Shown: positions 51,617 through 60,766 of the stretch, piece after piece
How the letters are laid out: each line of letters opens with the position of its first letter
Position numbering within the stretch: position 1 is the first letter of the stretch
Position numbers and translations under genes: made by a program
Origin: CAZOKH01 sp964580315
Lineage (GTDB): Bacteria > Chloroflexota > Anaerolineae > Anaerolineales > Anaerolineaceae
NCBI GenBank assembly: GCA_964580315.1
Contig: CAZOKH010000002.1
Span: 62,001 to 126,000 of the forward strand
Length of the DNA: 64,000 nt
Direction of reading: 5' to 3'
The notes under the pieces: generated by a model
What the model was told of the DNA's origin: nothing
Databases searched by the model: none
The model's input: the letters and a program-made list of their open reading frames with translations, nothing else

Positions 51617-52663
51617 ATGAAACCCAAAATTGTTGTTTTAGGCGCAGGGTTTGGAGGGCTTGAACTCAGCACAATCCTATCTGAAACGTTTGGTGATCGT
51701 CTCGACATAACCCTGATCGACAAAAGCACCTTCTTCTATTTCGGTTTTTCAAAATTCGATGTGATGTTTGGCCACAAATCCACAGATGCCGTTCGGCTTT
51801 CCTACCGCAATATCGTAAAACCCGGCGTGCGCTTTTACCAGGAAGAAATCACCGCCATTGACCCGCTTACCCGCCACGTCATCACAAATAAAGGGGCGTA
51901 TGACGCCGATATCCTGGTCATTGCGCTGGGCGCTGATTACGACCTGGAGGCCACCCCCGGACTTATCGAAGGCGGCTACGAATTTTATTCCTTCCCCGGG
52001 GCTGAACGCCTGCGCACCGTACTGCCCACTTTTTCAAAAGGGCATGCCCTCATAGGCGTAACTTCAATTCCCTTCAAGAACCCGCCAGCGCCCAGTGAAG
52101 CTGCCCTGCTGCTGCATGAATATCTGACAGAACGCGGTGTTCGCGATCAATGCAAAATCAGCCTGGTTGTTCCTTTTGACGTCCCCATTCCTTCTTCACC
52201 CTCAAACTCCGATGCGCTGCTGGCTGCTTTTGCGGGGCGAAATATCTCCTTTATTCCCAACCGGTTTGTACGCGCCCTTGATCCGTCCCGCCATGTGGCC
52301 GTCCTGGATAATGAGAGGGAAATGCCCTACGACCTGTTTCTGGGTGTTCCAAAGCATAAAGCCCCGGCTGTGGTTGCGGCCAGCGGTATGACCAGCGACG
52401 GCTGGATTTCGGTTAACCCGATTAATCTCAAGACCATTTACCCCAATGTTTACGCCATTGGTGACGTTACAGACGCAGGAGTGCCCAAAACAGGCGTGTT
52501 TGCTGAGCGAGACGCGCGCATTGTGGCCGCTTCCATTCTCGCCGAAATTCACAGCAGAGAACTGCCCCCGGCAACTGAAGGAGCGGGTTCAAGTTACAAC
52601 GAGATAATGGATGAAAAACGATACCTGGAATCGAACCGCCGCGCCCGTTGGTTCGATCAGTAA
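51617..52663 (+). CDS. NAD(P)/FAD-dependent oxidoreductase (NDH-2/SQR-like)
   Basis: 348 aa from ATG 51617 (AAAGGAAG upstream). FAD-binding IVVLGAGFGGLELS at the N-terminus, DILVIALGADYDLEATPG, and the second FAD motif VYAIGDVTDAG. Lengths and motifs place it near sulfide:quinone reductase and type II NADH dehydrogenase. The two redox Cys of SQR are not apparent, so the physiological electron donor and acceptor are open. Ends FDQ just before a 115-bp spacer. Confidence 0.83.
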   Translation: MKPKIVVLGAGFGGLELSTILSETFGDRLDITLIDKSTFFYFGFSKFDVMFGHKSTDAVRLSYRNIVKPGVRFYQEEITAIDPLTRHVITNKGAYDADILVIALGADYDLEATPGLIEGGYEFYSFPGAERLRTVLPTFSKGHALIGVTSIPFKNPPAPSEAALLLHEYLTERGVRDQCKISLVVPFDVPIPSSPSNSDALLAAFAGRNISFIPNRFVRALDPSRHVAVLDNEREMPYDLFLGVPKHKAPAVVAASGMTSDGWISVNPINLKTIYPNVYAIGDVTDAGVPKTGVFAERDARIVAASILAEIHSRELPPATEGAGSSYNEIMDEKRYLESNRRARWFDQ

Positions 52664-52778
52664 CGGCCTGCGGGTGAGACGAAACCGGCTTTTTTTCTTC
52701 AACGTCTGGCTGAATAGCGCGTGTGGAAAATCGAACTGCGCCCGGGGAAAAATCAAAAGATCATGGCTCAGCGCGGTT

Positions 52779-53432
52779 TCACATGGGAAGTCGTTCAATG
52801 CAGGCGCAAACCGCCGGCACCGGCGGCGCCACGCGGCTTAAAAATTCCACCGTTTGAATTTCCAAAATACGCCATCCTTTTTCGGGTGTGAAATGCGCCT
52901 GCAATTCTTCGGCAGTGATTTTGCGCGGAACATTGGGTACCGGAAATTCGATGGAAAATTCATGCATGTAATAGCGCCCATGCGGGAGCAGGGTCAGGGC
53001 AAGCTCATGAACCAGCGTGTCACATTCCTCAGGGTCGAACAGGTGAAAGAAACCAGAATCTACAACTGTGTCAAACTGCTGTTGCAACCGTGAGAGCTTG
53101 AAGGCGTCTGCCACCCTGAATTCCAGCAAATGTGCTGTGTCCAGCGGCAGAGAGGCGGCTCTTTGCCGGGCAAGCATCACGGCGCTTTCAACAAAATCAA
53201 TGCCCACCACCCGGCAACCCAACTGCGCCAAACAGATCGAGAGATCGCCGGAACCGCAACCCAAATCAAGGGCTAGCCCTGCGGGGGGATATTGGGCAAG
53301 CAGTGCTGCCATGGCAGGTTGTGGTGCGCCAATATCCCACGGAACATCAACCGTGTAAACCGAATTGAAAAATGCCAGCGGATCAGAGCCAAATCTATTC
53401 AAACCACACTCCTTGTCGCGTGTGTGCTGCAA
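52779..53432 (-). CDS. Class I SAM-dependent methyltransferase
   Basis: 217 aa. DVPWDIGAPQPAMAALL (thiopurine/tellurite-methyltransferase-like opening), motif I LALDLGCGSGDLSICLAQLGCRVVGIDF, FDTVVDSGFFHLFDPEE, LLPHGRYYMHEFS. Probably methylates a small molecule. Single gene. Confidence 0.85.
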   Translation of the reverse strand: MQHTRDKECGLNRFGSDPLAFFNSVYTVDVPWDIGAPQPAMAALLAQYPPAGLALDLGCGSGDLSICLAQLGCRVVGIDFVESAVMLARQRAASLPLDTAHLLEFRVADAFKLSRLQQQFDTVVDSGFFHLFDPEECDTLVHELALTLLPHGRYYMHEFSIEFPVPNVPRKITAEELQAHFTPEKGWRILEIQTVEFLSRVAPPVPAVCACIERLPM

Positions 53433-53522
53433 AGCACCGGGAAATTTTTAAGCCGGCGCCCGAAAAATTTTTAATCATGTAATAATAGCTGTTGAGACAC
53501 CCATAACGCGAAAGGCGTATAT

Positions 53523-53548
53523 AAGCGAAAAAAACTCGCTTTTTTTGC
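53523..53548 (+). terminator. Hairpin with T-run upstream of the flavin reductase fusion gene
   Basis: AAGCGA / TCGCTT stem followed by seven T. It stands in the leader about 75 bp before the next ORF, so it may be a terminator for incoming transcription or an attenuator. Confidence 0.4.
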
Positions 53549-53625
53549 CGTCATGGCATATATTTTGATTTCGAGTTTCATTGATGCGGAACAAAAGGCT
53601 CTATAAAAGCAAAGGAGATTATTCG

Positions 53626-54696
53626 ATGGGAAAGATCAAGACAGGCGCCTACAATCCCCTGCCGGTTGCGCCCATTGCCCTGGTGGGCGCCAATGTGGAT
53701 GGAAAACCAAACTATGTGACGGTGGGTTTTGTGAACGGCGTCAACATCAAGCCGGCCATCGTGTACGTCAGCCTGAACAAGAAACACCACACGCCGCAGG
53801 GCATCATCGAGAATGGCACCTTCAGCCTCAACATACCTTCGGCTGATTATGTTGTCGAAACCGACTACTGCGGGCTGGTCAGTGGCAAAAACGCCGACAA
53901 GTGCAGCATTTTCACCACGTTTTACGGCGAACTGAAGACCGCGCCCATGATCGAAGAATTTCCCATCACCGCCGAATGCCGCTACACCGGGCAGAAGGTG
54001 GAATTCGACATGGACACCGTTTACTTCGGCGAGGTTGTGCAGGTGTATGTTAATGAAGAGGTTTTAGACGAGAACCGAAAAATCGACATCCGCAAAGCCA
54101 ACCCAATTTACTATTCCGGCATACAGAACCAATACCTCTCCTTGGGTGAGTACCTGGGAGCGGGTTGGAGCATTGGCAAGCAGTACCAACCCCGACAGGC
54201 TGCTGCGCATCCGCAAGCACCGGGAGCACAATTTGAGTGCAGCATTGTCGAGCGCCGCCCCGCACGGCCCGCCCTCACCATTCGCAGCCAGGTGTCTCCG
54301 CTTGCCGTGGCGCAAGCCATTGGTCAATGCGCCATGGCGGTCTTTCAATATGCCAACCAAAAGGGTTACGCCCCCGCCGGCGCGCTGTTTGTTGCCTATC
54401 ACGGTTTTGACGGGCAGGCATTGGATGTTGAAATCGGGTTTCCCTTCCAGCCCGGCATTGAGGGTAAAGACAATATCCAGGTCAGTGAAATTCCCGGCGG
54501 AAAAACCGCCGTCCATCATCATGTGGGCAGCTATGAAAAACTGCCGCAAGCGCGCGCCGCGTTGGAACAGTGGCTTCACGCCAATGGTTATGTCACCACC
54601 GGTGTAAGTTATGATTTCTACCTGAACGACCCCCAGGTGACGCCCCCCGACAAACTGGAAACCGAGATCCTCTATCCGCTTGTGACGGCAAATTAA
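53626..54696 (+). CDS. Flavin reductase-like domain fused to GyrI-like (AraC effector-binding) domain
   Basis: 356 aa from ATG 53626 (AAAGGAG). Residues 1-190 match flavoredoxin-type flavin reductases (NPLPVAPIALVGANVDGKPNYVTVGFVNGVNIKPAIVYVSL, HHTPQGIIENGTFSLNIPS, VETDYCGLVSGKNADK). Residues about 205-356 match the GyrI-like small-molecule-binding fold (ARPALTIRSQVSPLAVAQAIGQC, DVEIGFPFQ, GKTAVHHHVGSYEKLPQARAALEQWL, ETEILYPL). The two usually occur apart. It may be a flavin enzyme gated by a ligand, or a fusion of two detoxification modules. The frame is continuous. Confidence 0.85.
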   Translation: MGKIKTGAYNPLPVAPIALVGANVDGKPNYVTVGFVNGVNIKPAIVYVSLNKKHHTPQGIIENGTFSLNIPSADYVVETDYCGLVSGKNADKCSIFTTFYGELKTAPMIEEFPITAECRYTGQKVEFDMDTVYFGEVVQVYVNEEVLDENRKIDIRKANPIYYSGIQNQYLSLGEYLGAGWSIGKQYQPRQAAAHPQAPGAQFECSIVERRPARPALTIRSQVSPLAVAQAIGQCAMAVFQYANQKGYAPAGALFVAYHGFDGQALDVEIGFPFQPGIEGKDNIQVSEIPGGKTAVHHHVGSYEKLPQARAALEQWLHANGYVTTGVSYDFYLNDPQVTPPDKLETEILYPLVTAN

Positions 54697-54830
54697 AAAC
54701 CAGGAAATTTCGCGTTTCCCGTTCCCAGGAGCGGTAAAACAGGTTATAAAATAAAGTCATTCCACCATTGACCAGCCTATCCTCGCTGCGGATTGGTTTG
54801 TTTCCGCGGCGGTCGCCAGGAGATAACGCG

Positions 54831-55502
54831 ATGCCCATTCCAGACAGCTGGCTTCCTGCCTTGAGCGAGGAAACCACCCGGCCCTACTATCAGCAGCTTT
54901 ACCAGTTTGTCGGCGAGGAACGCCGCAAATACAAAGTCTATCCGGAAGGGGCCGATGTGTTCAACGCGCTGCGCTTCACACCTTTCGAGCGCGTGCGCGT
55001 GGTGATCATCGGGCAGGACCCCTACCATGATGAAAACCAGGCGCACGGGCTGGCATTTTCCGTGCGCCCGGGTGTGGCAGCGCCTCCTTCGTTATTAAAC
55101 ATCTTCAAAGAATTGAAAACCGATGTGCAATTTCGCATTCCCAATAACGGCTGCCTGATTCCGTGGGCCGAGCAGGGCGTGCTGCTGCTGAATGCCGTGC
55201 TGACCGTGCGCGCCCACCAGGCCAATTCGCACCAGGGCAAAGGCTGGGAGACTTTCACCGATGCGGTGCTGCGCGCGGTGAATGCCAAAGACAGCCGCGT
55301 GATTTTTTTGCTGTGGGGCAGCTATGCCCAGCGCAAAGCTGAGGGCATTGACACCACCCGCCACACGGTGCTGAAAGCCCCGCACCCCTCGCCGCTTTCG
55401 GCCACCCGCGGCTTCTTCGGCTGCCGGCACTTCTCCAAAACCAACGCCGCCCTGCAGGCCGAAGGCTTGCCGCCCATCGACTGGCAGTTGCCCGATTTAT
55501 AA
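54831..55502 (+). CDS. ung: Uracil-DNA glycosylase, family 1
   Basis: 223 aa from ATG 54831 (AGGAG). Catalytic Asp63 in [22 protein letters not shown], and the DNA-intercalation motif [20 protein letters not shown]. Removes uracil from DNA in base-excision repair. The longer in-frame start at 54768 is not conserved. Confidence 0.95.
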   Translation: MPIPDSWLPALSEETTRPYYQQLYQFVGEERRKYKVYPEGADVFNALRFTPFERVRVVIIGQDPYHDENQAHGLAFSVRPGVAAPPSLLNIFKELKTDVQFRIPNNGCLIPWAEQGVLLLNAVLTVRAHQANSHQGKGWETFTDAVLRAVNAKDSRVIFLLWGSYAQRKAEGIDTTRHTVLKAPHPSPLSATRGFFGCRHFSKTNAALQAEGLPPIDWQLPDL

Positions 55503-55682
55503 CCTGGTTAAGACACAACTGGCGCTTTTCCATTCTGACCAATAAACATTCCACATATTCTCGAGGTGTCTTTCTTCGATAAACCGGCGTGCTCAAAACC
55601 CGGCTGCTGCAATTAGCTTTCTTTCTCAGGGTAACAATTGGGGGATTCGGTAAAAATGAATAGAGTTTGCTATACTTTTTTT

Positions 55683-56303
55683 ATGGATAGTGGAACCTTA
55701 AACTATTATCAATCTCAAGCGGATAACTATTTCAAAGCCACATTTTATAGAAGTTTAGATGAACTCTGGAAAGTTACCCTGGGCAGCACAGGGGGGAGTG
55801 CAACCCTTCTTGATCTTGGTTGCGGGTCGGGACGCGACATGCGCTTCTTTTCAACAAGGAATATGCATGTTGTGGGGTTAGATTTTTCTTTGAAGCTCGC
55901 GCATCTTGCACATCGTCACACTCATTTACCCATAGTGCTGGCAGATTATCGGGCCATACCATTTAAAAATGAAGCGTATGATGTGGTCTGGGCAATTGCC
56001 GCCTTGCTGCACGTAAAAAAAGCTGAACTAAGCAAATCTCTGATGGAAATCTACAGGGTATTAAAGCCCCGGGGGTTTTTGATAACTTCAATGAAAGAGG
56101 GAAACGGAGAAGAAATTGACCGGGACGGCCGATTTTTTGCCTNNNNNNNNNNCTATTATGAAATGGAGGAATGGAAGGATGAGCTGTTGAAATGTGGTTT
56201 TGAATTAAATCAAATATCTTTATCCATCGAACAGAGAGACAACAAAGAATCCGGCCAATCTCTCAAAATACCCTGGATTTTTTCAATTTTCCAAAAGCCT
56301 TAA
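55683..56303 (+). CDS. Class I SAM-dependent methyltransferase, interrupted by assembly gap
   Basis: About 206 aa from ATG 55683, 7 nt after a TATACT -10-like box (possibly leaderless; ATG 55656 or 55638 alternative). Motif I LLDLGCGSGRDMRFF, VVGLDFSLKLAHLA, YDVVWAIAALLHV, LKPRGFLITSMKEG. Ten Ns at 56143-56152 lie in the coding region; the true sequence and frame across it are unknown, although both sides read in one frame. Single gene. Confidence 0.75.
   Translation: MDSGTLNYYQSQADNYFKATFYRSLDELWKVTLGSTGGSATLLDLGCGSGRDMRFFSTRNMHVVGLDFSLKLAHLAHRHTHLPIVLADYRAIPFKNEAYDVVWAIAALLHVKKAELSKSLMEIYRVLKPRGFLITSMKEGNGEEIDRDGRFFAXXXXYYEMEEWKDELLKCGFELNQISLSIEQRDNKESGQSLKIPWIFSIFQKP
56143..56152. other. 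Assembly gap (10 N)
   Basis: Unresolved bases inside a methyltransferase gene; gap length is probably a placeholder. Confidence 0.95.
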
Positions 56304-56344
56304 CGCCAATGGCACTGCCTCCCATTGACCGATAACAGCCGGAT

Positions 56345-56510
56345 TCAAGGCAAGGTTTGCGGGGTGAAGAAAGGCGATGGAAATTCAGGCGGGATCTGGC
56401 TTTGGGTCACCCGGCAGGTTGTCTCTCCAAGCGTGTTGATGAGGCTGTGCAGGGCATCGAACAGCAGTCTTGAATCGGCTTGGTCGCCGAAATATTCATC
56501 CAGGGTCATT
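56345..56510 (-). pseudogene. DUF5655-like gene remnant, frameshifted
   Basis: Reads MTLDEYFGDQADSRLLF from ATG 56510, then after a one-base shift at TTT (about 56461) DALHSLINTLGETTCRVTQSQI. Together these match the DUF5655 pattern (F.....R.LFDAL...I..LG.......KSQI). The remainder is unrecognisable. The ATG overlaps the stop of the upstream lipoprotein gene (ATGA), suggesting former coupling. Confidence 0.45.
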
Positions 56511-57555
56511 GCGCTTGCCAGTCAATATCCACTGAACTTCCACCTGCTCCCATCTGGTGAATCCTGATTTGAAGCGAAATCTGTACACCCTGTGGACTGG
56601 TTAGGCTGGCTTGCAGAAGATCCCCAAAGTTTCCCGAAGGAATTTCAGATACCTGCCAACCCTGCGCTGCCAGCTCTTCCAAATAGAAAGCCTTTACCTG
56701 TTCGGCAGTGTCCGGGCTGTCAAAATTGAGCATGGGCGGATTATTACGGATATCGGCGGCATTGGCCGGCATGGGGATCATCTCTTCAGGGGGATGAGCG
56801 CATAATGGTGGAAGCTGGATCTTTACCTGACCAAAATCCTTAACCTCATAGGTGAAATTGACTTGCCCGGTGTAGATTCGATTGTCCCAGTCAATATCCC
56901 CTTCAAGCGTACCTTCCGCTTTAAGAAAAAAAGCCGGATCTTGAGCAATCCATACTTTCGCATCAATATTTGTAATACGACTGACCGGCAGCATAGTTAA
57001 ATTTTCAATTTCATAGACATCCGCCACCACATTGTTCACACGCACATTCTTTTCAAGCAACTTGCCGGGGGTAATGGAGGTTAGCGGACGAATGACGTAG
57101 TCGCTGATGTGAGATTGGGTCTCAGCGGAGACTTCTTCCTTTGTGCAAATTCGCCCTCCCGATGATGCATCGCCCACATGGTAGATTAAACCGCTGGAGA
57201 CAACATATTCAGACACGCCGTTCATGTATTTATTCGGCGTTTGCATGGTCGAAACTTCCCGGCGCAAATCAGCAGGTTTATCCATTTCAACCAGGTATTC
57301 CATGAAACCGCTGGCGCTGGTTCCCGCTTCATCCACACCAGATAGTTCGATGCGGAGTTGCTCGCGGTAGTTCTTGAGGTTTTCTTTTCCCTCATCCAAT
57401 AAAATATACATGGGGTTACCCTGCGCCAGCAGTTCAAATCCGGATGTCGGCTGGTCAGAGGAGTCCTGCAACTCGCTGTCCTGGCTGCCGATCAGGCAAG
57501 CGCATGAGATCAAGATGAATAATAACAACAGAAAAGCCTGGGAGATTTTTTTCAT
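56506..57555 (-). CDS. Hypothetical lipoprotein
   Basis: 349 aa from ATG 57555 (AAGGAACATCTG upstream). Lipobox ILISC (Cys18) or next SCAC (Cys20). LKNYREQLRIELSG...GFMEYLVEMDKPADLRREVST, NGVSEYVVSSGLIYHVGDA, DVYEIENLT...AKVWIAQDPAFFLKAEGTLEGD suggests an LppX/LolA-like beta fold. The C-terminal segment (FDSPDTAEQVKAFYLEELAAQGWQVSE) is a recurrent motif of lipoproteins with an unstructured tail. Extracytoplasmic, function unknown. Confidence 0.7.
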   Translation of the reverse strand: MKKISQAFLLLLFILISCACLIGSQDSELQDSSDQPTSGFELLAQGNPMYILLDEGKENLKNYREQLRIELSGVDEAGTSASGFMEYLVEMDKPADLRREVSTMQTPNKYMNGVSEYVVSSGLIYHVGDASSGGRICTKEEVSAETQSHISDYVIRPLTSITPGKLLEKNVRVNNVVADVYEIENLTMLPVSRITNIDAKVWIAQDPAFFLKAEGTLEGDIDWDNRIYTGQVNFTYEVKDFGQVKIQLPPLCAHPPEEMIPMPANAADIRNNPPMLNFDSPDTAEQVKAFYLEELAAQGWQVSEIPSGNFGDLLQASLTSPQGVQISLQIRIHQMGAGGSSVDIDWQAQ

Positions 57556-57702
57556 CAGATGTTCCTTGCCCAAATAACCGCGCAGATAACGCAACCTGCT
57601 TTGGACTTACCGTTACCCGAAAGAACAATCCCACCCTTAGAATTTATCCATTCGATCTTTAATTATTTTAATCCGACAGGGAAAAATCACAAGCGTTTTT
57701 CA

Positions 57703-57880
57703 AGTAGGGTGGGTGCAGGGGCGTAAACGCTCTGGTTTTTGATGCTCGTCGTTCGCCCCGCAACCCACCGAATTGAAATATGTCGCATGTTGGTGGAAAG
57801 CCCTTGAAAAGGGTTTCGGGATGGCTTCTGGATGCTTTTCGGCTTTGCTACACATTACCATCCATTCACCTACCCTACGC
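57703..57880. repeat. Family D MITE-like repeat
   Basis: GTAGGGTGGGTG at the left end and CACCTACCCTAC at the right form imperfect terminal inverted repeats (178 bp). It contains AAAGCCCTTGAAAAGGG shared with 12405-12420. The right end overlaps the last codons of the GNAT gene, so insertion may have reset its C-terminus. The 57556-57702 spacer holds nothing else. Confidence 0.55.
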
Positions 57881-58390
57881 ACTGGCACCAAACCCCTCAT
57901 GGAACGTGACCGTGCCCTGCGGATGGCTGCCGTCAAAGGATAGAGCAAAAAACACTTCGGGCGGCACGCCTTCGTGCGCCAATCCAGCGACGTTCTCAAA
58001 GCCGAATTTGGTGTAATAACCCGGGTGACCCACCAGGCAGCAGCCCCGGGCGCCCAGGGTTTTCAGGCGCGCCAGCCCTTCGCGGATCAGCGCTTTGCCA
58101 ATGCCCGTTTGCTGACACTCCGGCAATACCGATACCGGACCCAGTCCATACCAGTTTTGAGCGCCGTCTGAAATGACGATGGGCGAAAAGGCGATGTGCC
58201 CCACCACGCGCCCGTCCACCTCGGCCACCAGCGACACGCTCAATGCCCCGGCAGCGCGCAGCGCGGTCACGATGAACTGCTCGGTGTGGCTGCTGATCTC
58301 CAGGGTTTCAAAGGCGGCGGCGGTCACTTCACTGATGGTGTCGGCATCAGCATGTGTTTCGTCTCGAATCAAGATGTTGGGTGTGGTCAT
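57875..58390 (-). CDS. GNAT-family N-acetyltransferase (YhbS-like)
   Basis: 171 aa. IRDETHADADTISEVTAAAF, VAEVDGRVVGHIAFSPIVI, GLGPVSVLPECQQTGIGKALIREGLARLKTLGARGCCLVGHPGYYTKFGF show the acetyl-CoA loop (Q/R-x-x-G-x-G/A) and the HP.YY.KFGF motif of the YhbS branch. Substrate unknown. Confidence 0.88.
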   Translation of the reverse strand: MTTPNILIRDETHADADTISEVTAAAFETLEISSHTEQFIVTALRAAGALSVSLVAEVDGRVVGHIAFSPIVISDGAQNWYGLGPVSVLPECQQTGIGKALIREGLARLKTLGARGCCLVGHPGYYTKFGFENVAGLAHEGVPPEVFFALSFDGSHPQGTVTFHEGFGASA

Positions 58391-58458
58391 GGCAACCTCG
58401 CTTTAGGGAAGATGGTGATTTTTTCTATTCACGCTAAAGGATTACTATAATTCAAAAC

Positions 58459-58477
58459 GCTCCCGCGTGGGGAGCGC
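58459..58477. terminator. GC hairpin between DUF4256 and GNAT genes
   Basis: CGCTCCC / GGGAGCG with TTTT on the minus-strand side, 55 bp after the DUF4256 stop. Probable terminator. Confidence 0.5.
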
Positions 58478-58531
58478 TTTCTTGTTCAAAATCGGTGCGC
58501 TGAAGCACACCCTACGAATGCTGGTCAGAAC

Positions 58532-59107
58532 TTAAACCTTCAGCGAGCCTCTAAAGCCCCTGGCGCCGTAGTATGAATCCGCGCCGTTGTGATACACAAA
58601 GACGTGACCGTAGCGGCGGTCGGCAAACAGGGCGCCGCCCAGTTTGCGAATGTCGGCAGGGGTTTGCAGCCAGCTCGATGTTTTGGCGTCGAAATTACCC
58701 ATTTGCTGCAATGCCTGGTAGTCTGCTTCTGTCAAAAGCTCAATGCCCATGGCGGCTGCCATGTCCAGGGCTGAATCTTGCGGCTTGTTGGCTTTGCGCG
58801 CTTCCAGCGCTGCATGGTCGTAACAAACATTTCTGCGACCGGCGGGGCTTTCGGCTGAACAATCGACAAAAAGGATTTCGCCCGACTTCTCATCCGTGCC
58901 AACCACATCGGGTTCACCGCCGGTTCTTTCCATTTCATGCAGCGGCCACAGCTTTTCAGGGTTGGCTTGCAGCCGGTCCTGCACCTGCACCCATTCAAGG
59001 CTGTTGTGGCGGTTTATGTTCTGCTCAAAACGGGCTTGCAATGTTTTGAGCAGCTCTTCAACCTGCTCTGGTGTCAATTGTTTTTTCTGGCTTTGAATAG
59101 CGTTCAT
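58532..59107 (-). CDS. DUF4256 domain protein
   Basis: 191 aa. LLKTLQARFEQNINRHNSLEWVQVQDRLQANPEKLWPLHEMERTGGEPDVVGTDEKSGEILFVDCSAESPAGRRNVCYDHAALEARK...NFDAKTSSWLQTPADIRKLGGALFADRRYGHVFVYHNGADSYYGARGFRG is the DUF4256 signature over full length. Conserved, cytosolic, function unknown. Confidence 0.88.
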   Translation of the reverse strand: MNAIQSQKKQLTPEQVEELLKTLQARFEQNINRHNSLEWVQVQDRLQANPEKLWPLHEMERTGGEPDVVGTDEKSGEILFVDCSAESPAGRRNVCYDHAALEARKANKPQDSALDMAAAMGIELLTEADYQALQQMGNFDAKTSSWLQTPADIRKLGGALFADRRYGHVFVYHNGADSYYGARGFRGSLKV

Positions 59108-59236
59108 GCTTTTATATTACCAGTTTTTAATAAGATATTCAAGAGTTTATTTATCCAAATTACACCAAAAAACGCCCTCCAAATGGAAATCGCCTGGTTA
59201 TTTAAAATTGACACCCTGCTGACCGGAAACTCGCGC

Positions 59237-60298
59237 TCAGGCGTGCTCCAACCCGCTCAAGCGCGGTCGCTGCAGCCAGCGCGATTGAAGCCTGCCGGAG
59301 AACCAGCCAGTGCGGGGCAGCGCCATGTCTGAAATCCGCAGCGGGGTTGCCAGTAAACTGCGGCACTCGTCGGCGATGAGGCTGGCAGATATGCCCCCAT
59401 TCTGCATCGGCATCAAGCGGCGAAGCTCTTCCAGGTCCAGGTAGGAATACACCTGCTTTCCCAGGGCGAGTCCAACATAGGTCACTGTTGAGAATTGCGT
59501 CACCAGCACCGAACAATTGGCAATCATCGCGTTGATATTGCCATCCTGGAACACCAGCGCCCCGGGAGCGAACCGTTTAATTTCGCGGCGAGAACGGCGT
59601 TCTTGCTCTGCCGGGTGCAGCTTGAAGATCACCTGCCTGCCATTGGCAATCTCCAGCACCTTCTGGATAAAATCCAATCGGTCATCGCGCTGGAAGGTTT
59701 CACGGGTGGGCGAAGTGGCAGCCAGCACATAATCATGGTGCGGAAAATCGTTATCGAGGAACGAGGCTGCGTTGTCGAAGTTGGGAATACCGGTCACCAC
59801 CAGTTTTTCAGCCGGGATGCCCTTGCCAATGAACAGGTCGCGATAGCCGGGCGAAGCCACACAGAAACGGTGATAGACATTCGAAAGCCCGAACGAGGCG
59901 GTGTTGGCGATATAACGCGGCAGCCCCAGCAGGCGCACCCCGGCATAGCGCAAGCCTTCCGGCTCGGTCATGCCCTCTTGCACCAGCAGCAGGCGTTTGC
60001 CGCGCAGGTTCTTTTGCACCAGCAGGTCGGTGCACATCACCACCAGGTCATAATCGTCCCGCTTGCCGCCGGGGTCCACGGGCAGATTTTGTTCGGTCAG
60101 GTAGCGGGTAACGACTTGCGATAATTTGCCGCCCACCGCAGTGTTTTCCAGCAAGCCCAGGCGGTGCAGGATGGCTGTGAATCCTTCCAGATAGTAGGGG
60201 GTGAAGAAACAGTTGTGCTCGGGCAGCTCGCGCGCAATGGCATGCATCTGGGTGGTTTGATTTAACGTGCCGCAGATAAACAAAATATTCTTGCCCAT
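59237..60298 (-). CDS. GT-B-fold protein (UDP-GlcNAc 2-epimerase/glycosyltransferase-like)
   Basis: 353 aa. N-terminal Rossmann-like domain (ILFICGTLNQTTQMHAIARELPEHNCFFTPYYLEGF), C-terminal nucleotide-sugar-type domain with VLAATSPTRETF...RQVIFKLHPAEQERRSRREIKRF, VFQDGNINAMIANCSVLVTQFSTVTYVGLALGKQVYSYLDLEE. The K-L-H-P and S/T-V-T-Y-x-G-L-ALGK features recall epimerase and CDP-glycerol-type transferases. Cell-envelope sugar metabolism is an inference; donor unknown. No neighbouring glycan genes. Confidence 0.65.
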   Translation of the reverse strand: MGKNILFICGTLNQTTQMHAIARELPEHNCFFTPYYLEGFTAILHRLGLLENTAVGGKLSQVVTRYLTEQNLPVDPGGKRDDYDLVVMCTDLLVQKNLRGKRLLLVQEGMTEPEGLRYAGVRLLGLPRYIANTASFGLSNVYHRFCVASPGYRDLFIGKGIPAEKLVVTGIPNFDNAASFLDNDFPHHDYVLAATSPTRETFQRDDRLDFIQKVLEIANGRQVIFKLHPAEQERRSRREIKRFAPGALVFQDGNINAMIANCSVLVTQFSTVTYVGLALGKQVYSYLDLEELRRLMPMQNGGISASLIADECRSLLATPLRISDMALPRTGWFSGRLQSRWLQRPRLSGLEHA

Positions 60299-60465
60299 AT
60301 CTTCTTTCCTTCAACCGTTTATGGTTTTTGGCGGTTAACGCTTTCAGAAATATTGATTTGCTTAAATATTTCCACCCTAGATTCTATTCATGCTGTGTTA
60401 AGGCGTCATCAAGGCTGGTTAATTGTTCTTTTTCCGTTCGGTAAATAACATGTTAATGAAAGATG

Positions 60466-60499
60466 ACCGCCCTCCGTGTGGAGGGCGGTTGAGCGTTCA
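60466..60499. terminator. Family B hairpin with conserved flank
   Basis: ACCGCCCTCC / GGAGGGCGGT stem (loop GTGT) followed by TTGAGCGTTCA, which also follows the hairpins at 61243 and 62312. 60299-60553 otherwise holds no gene. Confidence 0.6.
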
Positions 60500-60553
60500 T
60501 AAATCGGTGCATCGGGGCGCAGCCTGCACCTGAACAGTACCTGCGCTTACTTT

Positions 60554-60766
60554 TCACTTCGCCATTTTTCGCCGCTTCTCGATTTCGTTCACAAGTTCAT
60601 CTAAAGACCTGTCGGCAAATAAAGTTTCACGCTCCTGGGTATAGTTGCCAAAACCCTGCGTAAATTGCTTTAAAAAACGAACAGCCTCAACAACGCCTAA
60701 TTCCTTATACAGCAGGCGGATGGCTTGCTGATTAATTTCTACCAGTGGTCGAACTTCTGTAATCAT
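60554..60766 (-). CDS. Small partner of a PIN-domain protein (putative antitoxin)
   Basis: 70 aa: MITEVRPLVEINQQAIRLLYKELGVVEAVRFLKQFTQGFGNYTQERETLFADRSLDELVNEIEKRRKMAK. Helical protein whose start overlaps the PIN gene stop by 4 bp. Similar small proteins pair with PIN genes, here in toxin-first order. Role inferred from context. Confidence 0.65.
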   Translation of the reverse strand: MITEVRPLVEINQQAIRLLYKELGVVEAVRFLKQFTQGFGNYTQERETLFADRSLDELVNEIEKRRKMAK

